This document shows positions 36,201 to 47,790 of a DNA stretch of 64,000 bases, in pieces. Made by a program: the position numbers and the translations under genes. Every line of letters starts with the position of its first letter. Positions within the stretch are counted from its first letter, which is position 1. The stretch lies in contig OU612073.1 in NCBI GenBank assembly GCA_914767715.1, positions 9,732,001 to 9,796,000 of the forward strand. The letters run 5' to 3'. The stretch is from Membranipora membranacea (taxonomy: Eukaryota > Bryozoa > Gymnolaemata > Cheilostomatida > Membraniporidae). Under the pieces are notes generated by a model that saw only the letters and a list, made by a program, of their open reading frames with translations, made no database searches and was not told where the DNA came from.

Positions 36201-39110
36201 CACACTCTATCAAGTGACTAATCATCGTGTAATACTTATTACACATTTGCTTCTTTTGAGAGCCAATTTCTCATGGTTCTCTGAATCGTTACCTTCAGTG
36301 ATTTGGTTTTCAAGCAAATGAGAATAATTTTTTTTGCCATGGTAACATCCAAGGCCCGTAGTTCTAGGGGAGACAGGGAGGCACTGCCTCCCCTAGAAAT
36401 CTAAACACAGTGGCCTAAAAAACGCGATAATTAAATAATCAATGTCAAAATCAGCTCCTCTGGGATTTCAATTTGCTAACCACATGCCTTAAATTGCTTG
36501 AGAGGAGTTTACAGCACCCCTCCTGGTGATGTTTAGTCTGAGCCCCCCAGACTTTGCCCCCTGTCCGACGGCCCCCCCCGGAGGTGATGTTTTGTGCTCG
36601 CCTCAGAACTTTGCCTCCCCTACCATTTTTTCCAAACTACGGCCCTGCAGATCCCTCCTTAGTTATTGTCACTATGACCATCCATTTTAAGCTGTGGTTA
36701 GGGGAAAGGAAATCACCTGTCAGTGTTTCATTTTTTTTCTGATATATTTTGTCCTGTTTTACCAGGATCACTTCTTTATTGAATCTTCCTCAGGTAGCTC
36801 TGTACCACATTTATGAGGTCCCCAGTTATATTTAGAGCTTACCAAAACAAGCATGCCAGAGAGGACAGAATTTTGATGATTAATCTGATCCATTTCTCAA
36901 TTGGACGATTTCTGTCATGCCTCCCTCTTTCTCTTTACATAACTTAAATATTGATGGCAAAATAGTGATCCTTCTGTTTAACAATACAGGGTGTGGCGAA
37001 GGATTGTTTTCTAGGATTTTTTCGATGGATTGTTTCGATGGATTGTTTTGAAGGATTGTTTCGAAGGATTTTTTCGAAGTATCGTTTTGAAGGATTGTTT
37101 CAAGGGATTGTTGCGGAGGATTGTTTCGAAGGATTGTTTCGAAGGACTTTTTCGGAGGATTGTTTTGAAGGATTGCTTCAAAAGATTGTTTCGAAGGATT
37201 CTTTCAAAGTATCGTTTTGAGGGAACCTTTCGAAGGAACGTTTCGAAGGATTGTTTCGAAAGGATTGCTTTGCCTGCTACGGTAGGTTGTGTTACCATTG
37301 TATTACTTTGCACAACAGGTTGCTCCACAAACTGTTACTGTTCTCTTGAATACAGATGAAATTCTTACTTTTTATAAGAGTGGGGGTGGGTAAGAAGGAA
37401 GAGGGAGTAGAGTGGATGAATTGTGTTTGTTTTTGTGTTTCTGTGCTCCACCCTCAAGCGCTTAGTCATTTTTAATGTGTGGGTGAGCAGAAAATTATTT
37501 TGCAAAAGCTTATTTTGATGAGACCAGATGATGGCAAATTAGGCACATCCTCATAAATTGATTTCCAAAGTTAATGGCCATTATTTCCATACTTATGTCA
37601 TTCAAGTAAATAGATCGAATAAAAAGATGAAATCCACCTAACAAGACAACCACTGTGTATGTAATGGACGTCTAAGCATATGTGGAAGTAAATCCTAATA
37701 ATCTCTAAACAAATTCTCCTAATTGTTTTGCTTTCTCTCTCCTTTGCAGATTATGCTTTCCGGATGCTTCGCAATGTGTGTGAAAGATCAAGGATGTTTG
37801 GTGAGTCCTGTCTTATATTTGTTTTTACGATCATAGAAACCTGAGATTTCATGCATCATTGGCTGTGTTAATTTTGCTTTAGAATCTGATCAAATCAGGA
37901 AGGGTGGGACCTAGTCTGAGCCCACCAGACTTTTGTCCACCACCCGACGGCCCCCGGGTGGGACCCTGATCAAATGTCGAGTAACGCTATCAATGTGTAA
38001 AATTAGAAGTTGTGCACACTTAGCTCAAGTTATAATAAGACAACATTTACATACCTTCCATCTATTCAGCCTGATGCAGAGTTTTTACTTTGGCTACATT
38101 GCACTGTGGTAATTTCGTCGCCTCATTTCTTCATGTGCCCAAAATACTCACTCTTTCATGTAACTGTTTTGTAGGAGAGGTTCTTCTTCTTCATGAACAT
38201 AACATCGATGTTTATATTCGCCCCTGCGGCTGTTGTACTATCTATGGAACTTTTCTTCAATGTCACCATCGCTGGAACATCTCTAAGTGTTTACAGCTTC
38301 ATATATAATCACCACCTGGTGAGTAAAATTACCATAGAGTTATTATATAATATATATATATAATAATATATTTATAATAACCCTATTGAATATACTGAGT
38401 AAGTATGCTATGGATTTTGATAAATCCTTCTTATTTGACATATGGCATAGCATTTAAAGGCCATCACAAGGTCTCTCTGAAGGTCACAACGGGGTCAGAT
38501 GATATGGTGCATGATTGCTATCACTGATGTCAACCTGCACAAGCTTTATTGAACCCAAAGGCCATATAGAACACCCATCTATTATCTACTGTCTTTGGTT
38601 GATTAAATTGAGCAGACAACTGAATATGTGAATGAAAAATATAGCGTGACGGTTACTGCGGTCCGCTCATCATTACCTGATAAAATGCTTGTAAAAAAAT
38701 TTTCTCAAAAAGAGATCAAATATGATTATTGATCTGATATGCTGATATTTCTCGGAATATTAAATAAATACTCTGTCTGATTGAATGCTGAATATCTTTA
38801 AAGATTTAGTTCAGATGCTTGATGAGTATTCCATATTATTGTGTAATGAATGTAGTATTGTTGTAGGATGTATCAATGACCAGAAAAACTCATCCCCCAG
38901 TGGGTTTGGCATTTAATCTTAATCAATTTTGTTTTGATTTAGAATGGCAGAGATATATTCGTAGATCTGCATCTGGACAACACAGAATATAAGTGGATAT
39001 TGGCATTCCCTATCGCTGGACTTAGCCTTGGGTTCATTGAACTTGTACTCAGTATGGTCAGCTGCAGCGTGGCTCTCTGCTGTCGTCCCACAAGATCTTA
39101 CACATACTAA
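33247..39110 (+). CDS. Four-helix membrane protein, CD20/MS4A-like
   Basis: Coding exons 33247-33504, 37750-37800, 38175-38318 and 38943-39110 give 206 residues; all introns are phase 0 and exon 2 has only 17 codons. Four hydrophobic segments lie at roughly 9-37, 72-100, 105-131 and 168-198. The first loop carries the N-glycosylation sequon NRST, and the second large loop carries NVT. A basic N-terminus and a short Cys-Cys-Arg tail suggest both ends are cytoplasmic. The layout and the helix-2 text (IWSGFW.IMLSGCFAM) recall the CD20-like/MS4A group, which includes channels and receptor adaptors. No catalytic motif is visible. TMEM212-like or other tetraspan families remain possible; the exon structure is more certain than the family. 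Confidence 0.85.
33922..34031. mobile_element. Palindromic element, family F copy C
   Basis: A 110-bp copy with ends GAGATCAAGCAAAATCCAA and TTGGATCAAAGTTAATCTA. The flanks TCTGTTACC (33913-33921) and ACTGTTAGC (34032-34040) match at 7 of 9 positions. It lies in intron 1 of the four-helix gene. Confidence 0.7.
34437..34488. repeat. Three-copy 18-bp direct repeat
   Basis: CAAGGACAGGCTCTG recurs in tandem, with the third copy reading CAAGGACGGGTTCTA. Followed by AAGCCCAAGGCC-type text. A small local duplication in intron 1. Confidence 0.6.
36352..36647. mobile_element. CCGTAG-ended MITE, copy 2
   Basis: About 296 bp with left end GGCCCGTAGTTCTAGGGGAG and right end CCAAACTACGGCCCTG. It matches the 3692 copy along its length, plus an extra inner segment of Pro-codon-like CCCCC text (about 36525-36590). 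A fragment of that inner segment recurs at 37914-37965. It lies in intron 1 of the four-helix gene. Confidence 0.7.
36996..37271. repeat. 13-bp minisatellite
   Basis: About 21 units of GAAGGATTGTTTC with scattered substitutions (for example GAAGTATCGTTTT twice, GAAGGAACGTTTC). Because 13 is not a multiple of 3, the array reads open in more than one frame on both strands. That produces 13-residue peptide repeats which should not be taken as genes. It lies in intron 1 of the four-helix gene, about 480 bases before exon 2. Confidence 0.9.
37914..37965. mobile_element. Fragment of the CCGTAG-ended MITE
   Basis: TAGTCTGAGCCCACCAGACT and CCGACGGCCCCCGG match the inner part of copy 2 at about 36530-36580. 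The termini are missing. Confidence 0.5.
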
Positions 39111-40580
39111 AACAGAAATCTCAAGACTCATTCATTGACTCTGAATGCTTATATGAAGTTTAAGACAAGGCACGGGAACCCGTATTACTTATTCACGTCT
39201 TACTTTTTCTATTAAAATACTGCCAGCTACTGACTGCTACAGTGTTCTTTTGCCATATTGTGTAGTATTACTGCAACAGTAACACTTGTAGTTAGAGCTC
39301 TCTGACTTGAGGCCCTGTGCCACACTGGAATCAGGGGCGCTGGGGCACCCACCCCACTCCCTGCTTGAGTGTATGAGAATCTCTGAGAAATATCTTACTC
39401 AACTAGCTTATTACCCAAACTTATATATTCAAACAAGGAACCTGTTACTCCTTGATTAAAATAATTTAAACCTCATGGGAGCTGCAGCGCAAATGTAGAG
39501 TTCTTGAATTTGAAATGTCTCCATCTTTTCAAGACTTCTCACCACAGAGGCGGTTGTGTCACTCTTGTATGAAAGATTCAGGAAAAGTGAGATTACTTTA
39601 TTTTTCGAGTTATCTACACGTGTTATCAAAGGAGACAACTCCCAATTTTTGACGGAAGGTCTGTGACTTCCTCCGCACTAGGTAGTTTACTCATAGTTCA
39701 ATTTGAGGCACACTACCAATACTATATATTTACATAACTGGTGCTGGCATCCATAACTAAAACTACTGTACTTATATAAGTGACTAGCCTCTAATCCGCT
39801 CAATTTTTACGCAAACACTCAGAATAAAGAAACATTTTATACCATGAGAGCTACCCCTTCTGCATATTAGCTGTAGGTAAATTTGTGGTGTTGTTTCATA
39901 AAGATTTGCTGTGGAAAATGAGATCTGTTCATATGTTAATTCAAATAAATAATAAAATATCCAGCCCATTAAAACAATTGACTTAATGCAGAGTAATTGT
40001 TAGTGCTCACTAATAGACATCTGTCTTCCATCTTGAAAAACTTTATTTTTAATAAGAATATACTTCTTTACTACACAATAATAGTTTTTTTTTAATTAAT
40101 TTCCGTCATAAACATAACCCAATCCCACACTGTCCCGCAGCGTTATAAATATGCCCAAATAAGGAAAACAACACAACAAGAATCAAGTTTTGACAAATAA
40201 ATACAGGTGACTTCTTGGCTCATTGCGGGAATGTCAAAATATGGAATGGATATGAGGCAGGTATAATAATGTTACACCTCAAAAGTTCTGTTATATGAAT
40301 ATAACTGTCAATATTGTTCATACCAAATTGAAACAAGAAAAAAAACAATAATACTATTATATTCGGATAAATTTGCACACAATGCGTAATGAGATGATTC
40401 TCATCAATTGGGAAACCATGCCTCCTTCCCCACAAGACAATAAATATCCAGAGTTATTAGAGACTACAAAGACTAGAGATATATTCCATAGTCTGTTGAG
40501 TTACTTGACATTTAAACAGGCGAGCATAACTCTGTAGCACAATTTGGAAGCTCGTCATGAACAAAAATATACCAATTACG
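39111..40580. other. Shared 3' region of two convergent genes
   Basis: The four-helix gene ends at 39110 and the adaptor gene ends, on the other strand, at 40587. The tail-to-tail interval holds plus-strand AATAAA-type signals near 39824 and 39945, and a minus-strand AATAAA at 40042-40047. No further exon is seen. Confidence 0.55.
40042..40047 (-). terminator. Poly(A) signal of the ARH-like gene
   Basis: AATAAA on the minus strand, about 540 bases downstream of the adaptor's stop codon. It is the clearest signal I found at a plausible 3' UTR distance. Confidence 0.4.
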
Positions 40581-40586
40581 TAGTAT

Positions 40587-43500
40587 CTAGATATCCCATG
40601 CTGAGTATACAGATGATCGCAGGTCCGCTAGGTTTGCTGTGCTTCTAGATCTGGCAAAGCTAAAAAAAAAGGAAAATGAGTGTGAGGTAGTATATAACAT
40701 TTTTTACTAATGCAATTGCCAGCAAGTCAACAGTGTCAACATTTTCAAGTGAAGGATAACTCTCTAAGTCAATAAATATATATATATTTTTTGTACATCA
40801 GGGAGAACTAGACTTGTCATGCGGCTATTTTTTTTTATTTGTTCTGTACCCCTAAAACAAAAAAAGTAGCCGCGTGACAAGGCTACGACAACAAATTTAA
40901 AGTGATAGACAACCACAAAAGTGATATTTTGATATTGGATGTGTAATGATGTACTCCTTCTAAATTTGGATGGTATAAATAAATGTTAAATTTGAAAATT
41001 TTTATTATTTCAATTACAAACTCTCTTCCACCATTTTGTTTCAGTAACACCAATACCCATACTCTCCAAATAAATATATTATTGGAAAAAAGTGATGTAT
41101 AAAATCATTTTTTCTAGAATCGAAGCATTTATCTTTTGTTGTGTCAATCTAACTATATAAACGGTCATCTCAGTTACAAAATCATCTACAAAAACAATAT
41201 TATTGCTTTCAATAACACAATTAATGATTTTCTTTGGGATTATAACAGTTTCTCAACTTAATTCAGTTTATTGCAGCCATGGGGTTGAGGGCCTACTGAC
41301 TGCCCTGTGGTGCAAGCCCAAAGCTTTTACCTAGGATTTCTATTGTTGAATATGTTGCCTACTGGTGAAAATTAATTGCATCTTGATACGTATTTAGTGG
41401 TGCCAGTGTTGTCATCTACTTTAACAAGTCTAATAGTTCATAAAATATATATAGATCTGGCCAGTAGTTGCATTGAACTTTTATATTCCTATGATTGCTG
41501 AGTCCTATCAATACAGAAAGCCACTTTTATGCATGAAATCCTGTTTGTTCAGCGTACAGGGTCAAGGGTTTTGAGGCAGCTTGTTATCAATCATTCAAGA
41601 TCAATCGCTGGTTGAGAAATGATGGTGACAAATACTTACTTTGAAAATTCCAGATCATCATCAGCACCATTGTCATCATTACCTCCTCCTGCCATCACTG
41701 CCCAGCTGTCAGAATCTGCTCTCGCTGTCAATAGAAAATAATTATATCAATGATGTTCTGGATAAAATCGGCCCTTTTCACTTGCTGATCTTCTTTTGAG
41801 GCGGAAGAGAAAATGTTTATGCCAATGCTTTATTTAGACCAAGTTAGGTTCATTTGCCTGGACTCGGAGTTGCTCCCTCTTCATTAATCACGGCGTGACC
41901 AGTGGAAGGGAACTACTTGAGTGCAGGCAAATGGATTTAACTTGATGCATCATTATGCACTTGAGTTGATTTTTGGAGAGTTTACCACTACCAACTCTAC
42001 GGATTTGGACCTCCAATTGCATCCAAAGGTATCCAGGAGGGACTTTCAATTAGAAAGAGCGATGCTTTACTTTATCATTATCGCATCAAAACTAAAACTC
42101 ACACAGTCTTTCAATTTAAAATTTTTCAAAAACCGCTCACTCTGAATGTATATAGTCCCATCAATTACTGTGCGATTTGAAAGCAATTTTTGCTGTTTCT
42201 TATTGAATGATTCACAGGTAACAAAACATGCAATAATTTATAACAAAAAAAGGTATAAGAAGTACAATTAAACCATCTGTCGCGGCGCTTATCTTTTGAG
42301 GGCCTGTCAAAATCAGTTGCTGACAGCGATTTCTCAGAGTATTCCTAGAAACGAAACAAGCTACCAGAAATTCTGATGAGTCAAATGCTAATGAAAAGGT
42401 ACGCCTGTTTCGTTTTCGGGAATATTCTGAGAAATCACTTTCAGCAGCCGATTTTGACAGGCCCTCAAAGGATGAGCACCGTGACTGATGGTTTGATTGT
42501 ACCTCTTTTAGCTTAAATTGAAAGGTATATCGCTCAACTTAAAGGGCAACCAGGGTTTCGCAGCAATGCATAAATTCGTTCAAAGACATTGCTGTAACAA
42601 TGAGAGATCACAGGCTAAATATAACAAGAACCGGAAACCGCTCTGTGTGGTTCCATTTTAGTTGAGTTTGAGCAGCATTTTAGCACTTGATTGATGAAAT
42701 GTTTCAAGAGAATTCTCACTGAACAATCATCCAATTTAGATCGGCTATTTTTCCCTATGCATAAGGTAGAATCTGCTATCAATCAATGAGAACTTGTTTG
42801 AAACCCTGGTTGCCCTTTAAGCCCTGACAGGCCAAAAAAAGTTTGCTGAATAAACGGCTGAAAACAAAACTTACTTCTCATGACTGGTTCAATGCTGTCA
42901 TCTATGATAGGCTGTGAAGTAGCCTCAAAATCCAGAGACAGGAGATCATCAGACCCATAAGATGGGGGTGGTGTATGCTCCCTCGAGATAGTGCGTGATG
43001 GGCCTCCGCTTTCTGATAACTACAGCAGTAAAAAAAAACAACTCATAGGTTCATATGAACATAGGTTGGTCACTTTACACCTAGGCATTTACATATTGAG
43101 TGCAAATTACTTGACAGCACTGCACTTCAAGGAAAAGACTTGTGTATCCCACAGGGACAGTTACAAGATGTGAGAAACAATAATCATATATATATATATA
43201 GAATGCCAAACAACAACAACAGCAACATGTACTTTCCTTGAGTTTCACAGAGTTTGACCTGATTCTGCTAGGCATTCCAGACAAATTTGCGTTGTGGGAA
43301 CTGGGAATATTTATTTCCTTTCCAGGTTAATGTTTGGGGAATTAGCTTACATTGCTGGAGTTGCTTGCTCTGTAATCTGTGATTTTATAATCTGTATCAT
43401 TGTCAATCAGCAGTAACTGTTCATTGACTCTGCTTTCTACAATTAGTGTTTTGGAGTTGTCCTCAACTGGTCCTGTTTCCAATTGACTATTGTCTCCACT

Positions 43501-46500
43501 TTGCTCTTCCTGGTTATTATGACGGAGCTGTCTTTCCCGCTCTTTACTCTGGGCAAAAGCCGAGGACAGCGACATATTAATAGCTTTGGCCTGCAATAGA
43601 AAAGGACTAAAATCACAAGGCTTTGGCAAGGCTAAACCCATTATAGAGATCACCGGCCAAAAGAGCGTAAATTGTTTAAGGGTATTCCGTCATTCTTGTT
43701 TTGTTGATCCTGTATCTCGAACTCTTCAAACATAATACTTAACCACAATTGAGACAGTAATTATTTTAGTTTTTTGAGTTATTGCTTCTAAAATTTGATG
43801 AAATGATGAATGTATCATTACCCCATAGACATAAAAGTGATAAATTTATTAAGACTATACATTAACCTCATCTTAATTTGTCCAACATTGCTTTTCTCTG
43901 GCTTCATTGAATTTCAGACCTCAATTTACTCAAAAACATAGTTTAAAGTGATTTATGTGGATGGGAGAAAAAGGGATACCCTCGCCAAATAGTAACTACT
44001 GTACTGACTGCATGCGTGGTAATGCAGCGACATACATGATGCCGCAACGATGTGTTATGTCATGCTGTTTTTAGAGTCTGTGTCTCTCAACAAAAGAGCG
44101 ATAGAGTTGAGAGCAGTTGGTTTCAATCTAAAATTTCTGGCTTCATAACAGCATTTAAAGTTGTGAATGCCAGAAATATTTTGAGCCCAAAATCAAGCTA
44201 GTGTTTTTTCATCATATTTCATGAGATCTCAATACAACAACCTGGGCGAATCTTTATAGACCATAGATATAATTGAAAATTTTAGACCTTAGTTTCCATA
44301 AGCAGCACTCACCAATTTTTGTCTGTCACATAGGAAGGCATGGCACTCCATAGTTTCGTTGTCACAATTCCTTGCAATAAAAGCCGTCACTTTGGAATAT
44401 TTCTTATCATGAGTGCAAAATGATACCCTGCAATAAGAGATAAACGGGACTACAATTACCCACAGACCCCCACAGAGGTGATATTATCCAATATATCACC
44501 AATATTTATATAATCATTGATCACTGAGGGAGGGGTAATGCCTTTACGAAGGAAGCGGTGTCGCCTTGTCCTCAGGCTGCATAGCCATACAAGTCAAGTT
44601 TAGCTAGTGTCAGCTGTTTTAAGAGTCTTGATATTCGACTTGACACTCTATCAAATGGAAATCCATGTTTGATACCGATTGTGATGTCATGTCAAAAATT
44701 TCCGATGGCCACAGTACATACCTAGTATATATACTGTTGCTTTAGAAAGAGACATGCTTTTGCCAAGTCATAAAACAAGACCACAATATGTGACACATAA
44801 ACGTAATCAAGTTTTAGCGGTACCATGTGTTTTATTGTGACTGGATCAGTATGAATATCTTCTCAGATTGTATGAACTACAAGTATGCGCTCTGTAACTT
44901 TTGCCAGCAGGAACGATCATATTATTTAAAAACTGAGAGATTTTTCCGCAGATAAACAAGGTCGATCATTAGTCTTTCAGGGCACTAAAATTTTGTTCTC
45001 AAATCATGATCAATTTTCAACAAAAGTTGGAGCTTTTCTGGTTAAAAATAAATATCCTTGTTTCAGTCTCTCTAGTACAACCTGTTGGGCGGTGCACATT
45101 CATCCTAATAAGGGCGCATAAGTGTCCTCTTGTTTTTTTATACAAGAAATTGATGACTCATCACGATTCTAAGCCATGATCAGATAATATAATATAACTG
45201 GTAATCTTGGTGCATGCAACAGATTTATCAACTGGTCCATCTGTTATTTTCCCATAATCCTTTCAACTTATTCCACTGAGCCTCAAGCCCTACGAAGTCG
45301 CCCATCACGCTATTCAGTGACCAACCCGATTCAGATAGATCAGCTTAAAGGTGATTCACTTGTGTGACATGATTCAGCAAATGAATCATCAGACACTAAC
45401 CCCAAGGCCGAGTTCATATGAGAATCGTCTTGTATCGTTTATTGAGGTGATAATTGTGTATGATTAGGCAACGGCTAGTTAAACTGTCGTGTACGAGACA
45501 AAACTCAAGAATCACCATCGGATCATGAAACTTCACAACGAAGGAGTGTCTGTGAATGTTTAATGTTGTTATGTTCCTACCTGTCCATGGAGATATCTAA
45601 TAGAATAGTTCGATCACTGAGTCGAATAACTTGTATTCCCTTTGGAGAGACTGTCAGCGAGACCTTGGTAAGGCAGCCATTTCTGCTCTGAAAAAGACAT
45701 TGAGATGGAGAAGTCAGTACTGAATTACGATGTCTGTTTTTCTTTCAAGGTAGCCAGCTTATGTCATGTTAGAAATCAGCGATGAAACAATTGAGTTGTG
45801 ATGGGTTAGCCCAAACCTTTGTAAATACAATGTAGGAAGGCTGGATAGGAAAACTTCATGACTTAATACCTGACTCACGCATTATGGAAATTTTCTTCTA
45901 GAGCTCAAATCTTCAGTCTTCAGGATGCGTGCCAAATCAAGCCTACCTACGCTGGAATCTTCAAAGGCTACATTATTAAAACCCAACCTTGCCTGAACCC
46001 TAGTAATCAGCATGTTATGAGCCAAGGCAATTACCTTCCTTCACTTCATGAATATGATTATAATTCTAAGAGCTAAAGACTGTTGGTTTGGTTATTGCGA
46101 AATGGATTTTAATAGGCCAGTGCTAATTGAACATTATACAATTTTCTAAAAACATGATTGACAAGTAGTGTGCCGCTCATGCAGCTGACTGTCAGTCAAT
46201 GCTTTGAGCAATCACAGTTACACATTTGGTAAAGAGCCAAAATTAAGGTTTCACTGAATTTCCCGCTTAACCAATTGTGCAGGTTGAAGAGAAATAACCA
46301 ACACAGCATATGAAGAAATCTACTTGATAGCCTACCATTCTGACGATGCGATCTAGGGCTTTGGTACTAAGCCCTGTATTGTGATAGTTTGCTCCAGGTT
46401 CTGGGTCTACTAATTCCTCCACTAAAGTACTACCCAGATATTTCGGGTAGAATGAAGTTCTGTTTAATACTTCATTTTCTCTATCAGTATGCATGTCGTG

Positions 46501-47790
46501 AGGGTCATAGTGAGCTGCTGAGGTCAATCCTGAAACAAGAGCCAATCAAATGAGCACCATTATACATAGATATGGCAAATGGTCCATAATCGTCTAAACA
46601 CACTGGCAGAGGTTTCAACCTCACCGGATGCTCAATAAGTTTTTATAGACTCATTTATCATCAGAAGGATCAGCTGATGCATATATCAAGTAATGTTGCG
46701 TCATGCAAACTGCTCTGCACTCTTGCAACGGCTGATCCAATAACTGAGATTTGGCTGAGACTGCTGTTAGCATATTATGTTAACATTGGTGACATTGTGC
46801 AAACCTCTGAGGTTACAACTGCTAGGTGGGTTTTGACCATTATACATTATGTTCATCCTAGTAATAATATATGCAACAATGTATAAAAATATTCCCATTA
46901 TGTATCATGCCAGACTTCCTACATGCTTTATGATGGATTAGGTCTCAAAATAGCTTGTGGATTTGAGTGACAAACAGAGTCACTTTTTTCATGTCCAACC
47001 TGCATGGCATACAGTGCGTTATACTTGTACTACTATGAAAGAGTTTGATGCTAATCCTGGAGATTTTTTGATCAGACAATTGAATCCTATAAATTGAATC
47101 TATTCAATTTTTTTCCTAATCTGGCTCACAAGTTTTGCAGAACATGCATTTGAAGTGCTTCTATTGAAATTCATTTATCTTGACATTTGATCAATTTGGC
47201 TTGTTGCTTTGATAAAATCCATTCTATTTATAAAAAGTTGTCAATGTTGTATGTTGACATACCATACGACTTAATCCAGTTTTTGGCTTTGATACAAATG
47301 CTTGGAATTGCGCCTGATTTCTTTTTACATCTTCCCGATTTTGTGTCAGTATTCACAATATTTCTTCCAATAACATTTTACACCTGCATTGTTTATATCA
47401 ACGCAAAACTTTATTGGAACTACTTCTGCCATAGCATTGTCACGCGGCTACCTTTTTTGTTTTGTTTTACGACCCAAACAAAAAAGTAGCCGCGTGAGAA
47501 GGCTAATTCTGCCTAGCTAGTGAAGCAAATAGCTTCGATGAATCCTGATAGAAAAGGCAGCTTTAGAAAATTGCCCAGATAGGAAACGGATTATATTCAT
47601 CCAAATTCGAAGCAGAACAGGTCATGCCACTCGCTCTAATACCTCCTTTATTTCCTTTCAGTGTCTGTTTGACTCTTTTTATAGTTTTCGGCATCTTGCG
47701 AGTTCTGACACCCATGACTATGCGACTCCATGCTGACTCCATACTGTTCCCCATCGAGCCGAGAGTGGCTGTTATCTTTTTAGTAGTCAT
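40587..47790 (-). CDS. LDLRAP1: ARH/LDLRAP1-like PTB clathrin adaptor
   Basis: An endocytic adaptor expected to bind NPxY tails of LDL-receptor-type cargo and link them to clathrin and AP-2. The exons, 5' to 3' on the minus strand, are 47790-47643, 46529-46336, 45687-45581, 44427-44313, 43590-43351, 43019-42875, 41724-41640 and 40659-40587. They give 368 residues with all phases matched (the human protein has 308). A PTB domain spans about 74-205 and includes KYLGSTLVEEL, SLTVSPKGI, FCTHDKKYSKV and ECHAFLC, the pattern of ARH. A clathrin box, LLSLD, lies at 294-298, with a second possible one, LLLID, just before exon 6. The C-terminus has an acidic run then EFSNFARSR (342-350), fitting the FxxFxxxR signal for the AP-2 beta appendage. 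FAM43 has a similar PTB but is not known to me to carry these signals. The exact ATG (47790, or a later in-frame Met) is open. Confidence 0.92.
40813..40881. repeat. Hairpin family H, copy 1
   Basis: CTTGTCATGCGGCTA and TAGCCGCGTGACAAG flank a T-rich and A-rich centre, so almost the whole 69 bases is one hairpin. TA lies at both outer edges (CTAGACTTG and AAGGCTACG). It lies in the last intron of the adaptor gene. Confidence 0.8.
41835..41949. mobile_element. Palindromic element, family F copy B
   Basis: 115 bp with ends TAGACCAAGTTAGGTTCATTT and AAATGGATTTAACTTGATGCA. The central GTGACCAGTGGAAGG matches copy A exactly. The flanking duplication is not convincing here. It lies in the adaptor intron between exons 6 and 7. 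Confidence 0.65.
42263..42502. mobile_element. Fold-back element with ~90-bp arms
   Basis: The ends GTACAATTAAACCATCTGTC and GACTGATGGTTTGATTGTAC begin arms that continue through GAGGGCCTGTCAAAATC / GATTTTGACAGGCCCTC and GATTTCTCAGAGTATTCC / GGAATATTCTGAGAAATC. The centre is about 50 bp of unique DNA. It is non-coding, in the adaptor intron between exons 6 and 7, and I could not place its superfamily. Confidence 0.85.
42539..42820. mobile_element. piggyBac-like MITE with TTAA ends
   Basis: The left end is TTAA followed by AGGGCAACCAGGGTTTC; the right end is GAAACCCTGGTTGCCCT (one base of its terminal context differs) followed by TTAA. TTAA target sites at both edges and inverted repeats of about 17 bp fit a non-autonomous piggyBac-type element. 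It begins only 36 bases from the fold-back element at 42263-42502. It contains no transposase. Confidence 0.7.
43186..43200. repeat. Short TA microsatellite
   Basis: A run of seven TA units in the adaptor intron between exons 5 and 6. Confidence 0.7.
47437..47500. repeat. Hairpin family H, copy 2
   Basis: TTGTCACGCGGCTACC and GTAGCCGCGTGAGAA pair around a T-rich, A-rich core. Flanking text TTCTGCC occurs on both sides (about 47424 and 47507), which may be part of a target duplication. It lies in intron 1 of the adaptor gene. Confidence 0.8.

Noticed and set aside
36993-37359. 75-109 codon open frames with repeated Phe/Lys/Arg peptides
   Set aside because: Produced by the 13-bp minisatellite, which is stop-free in several frames. 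Not a gene.
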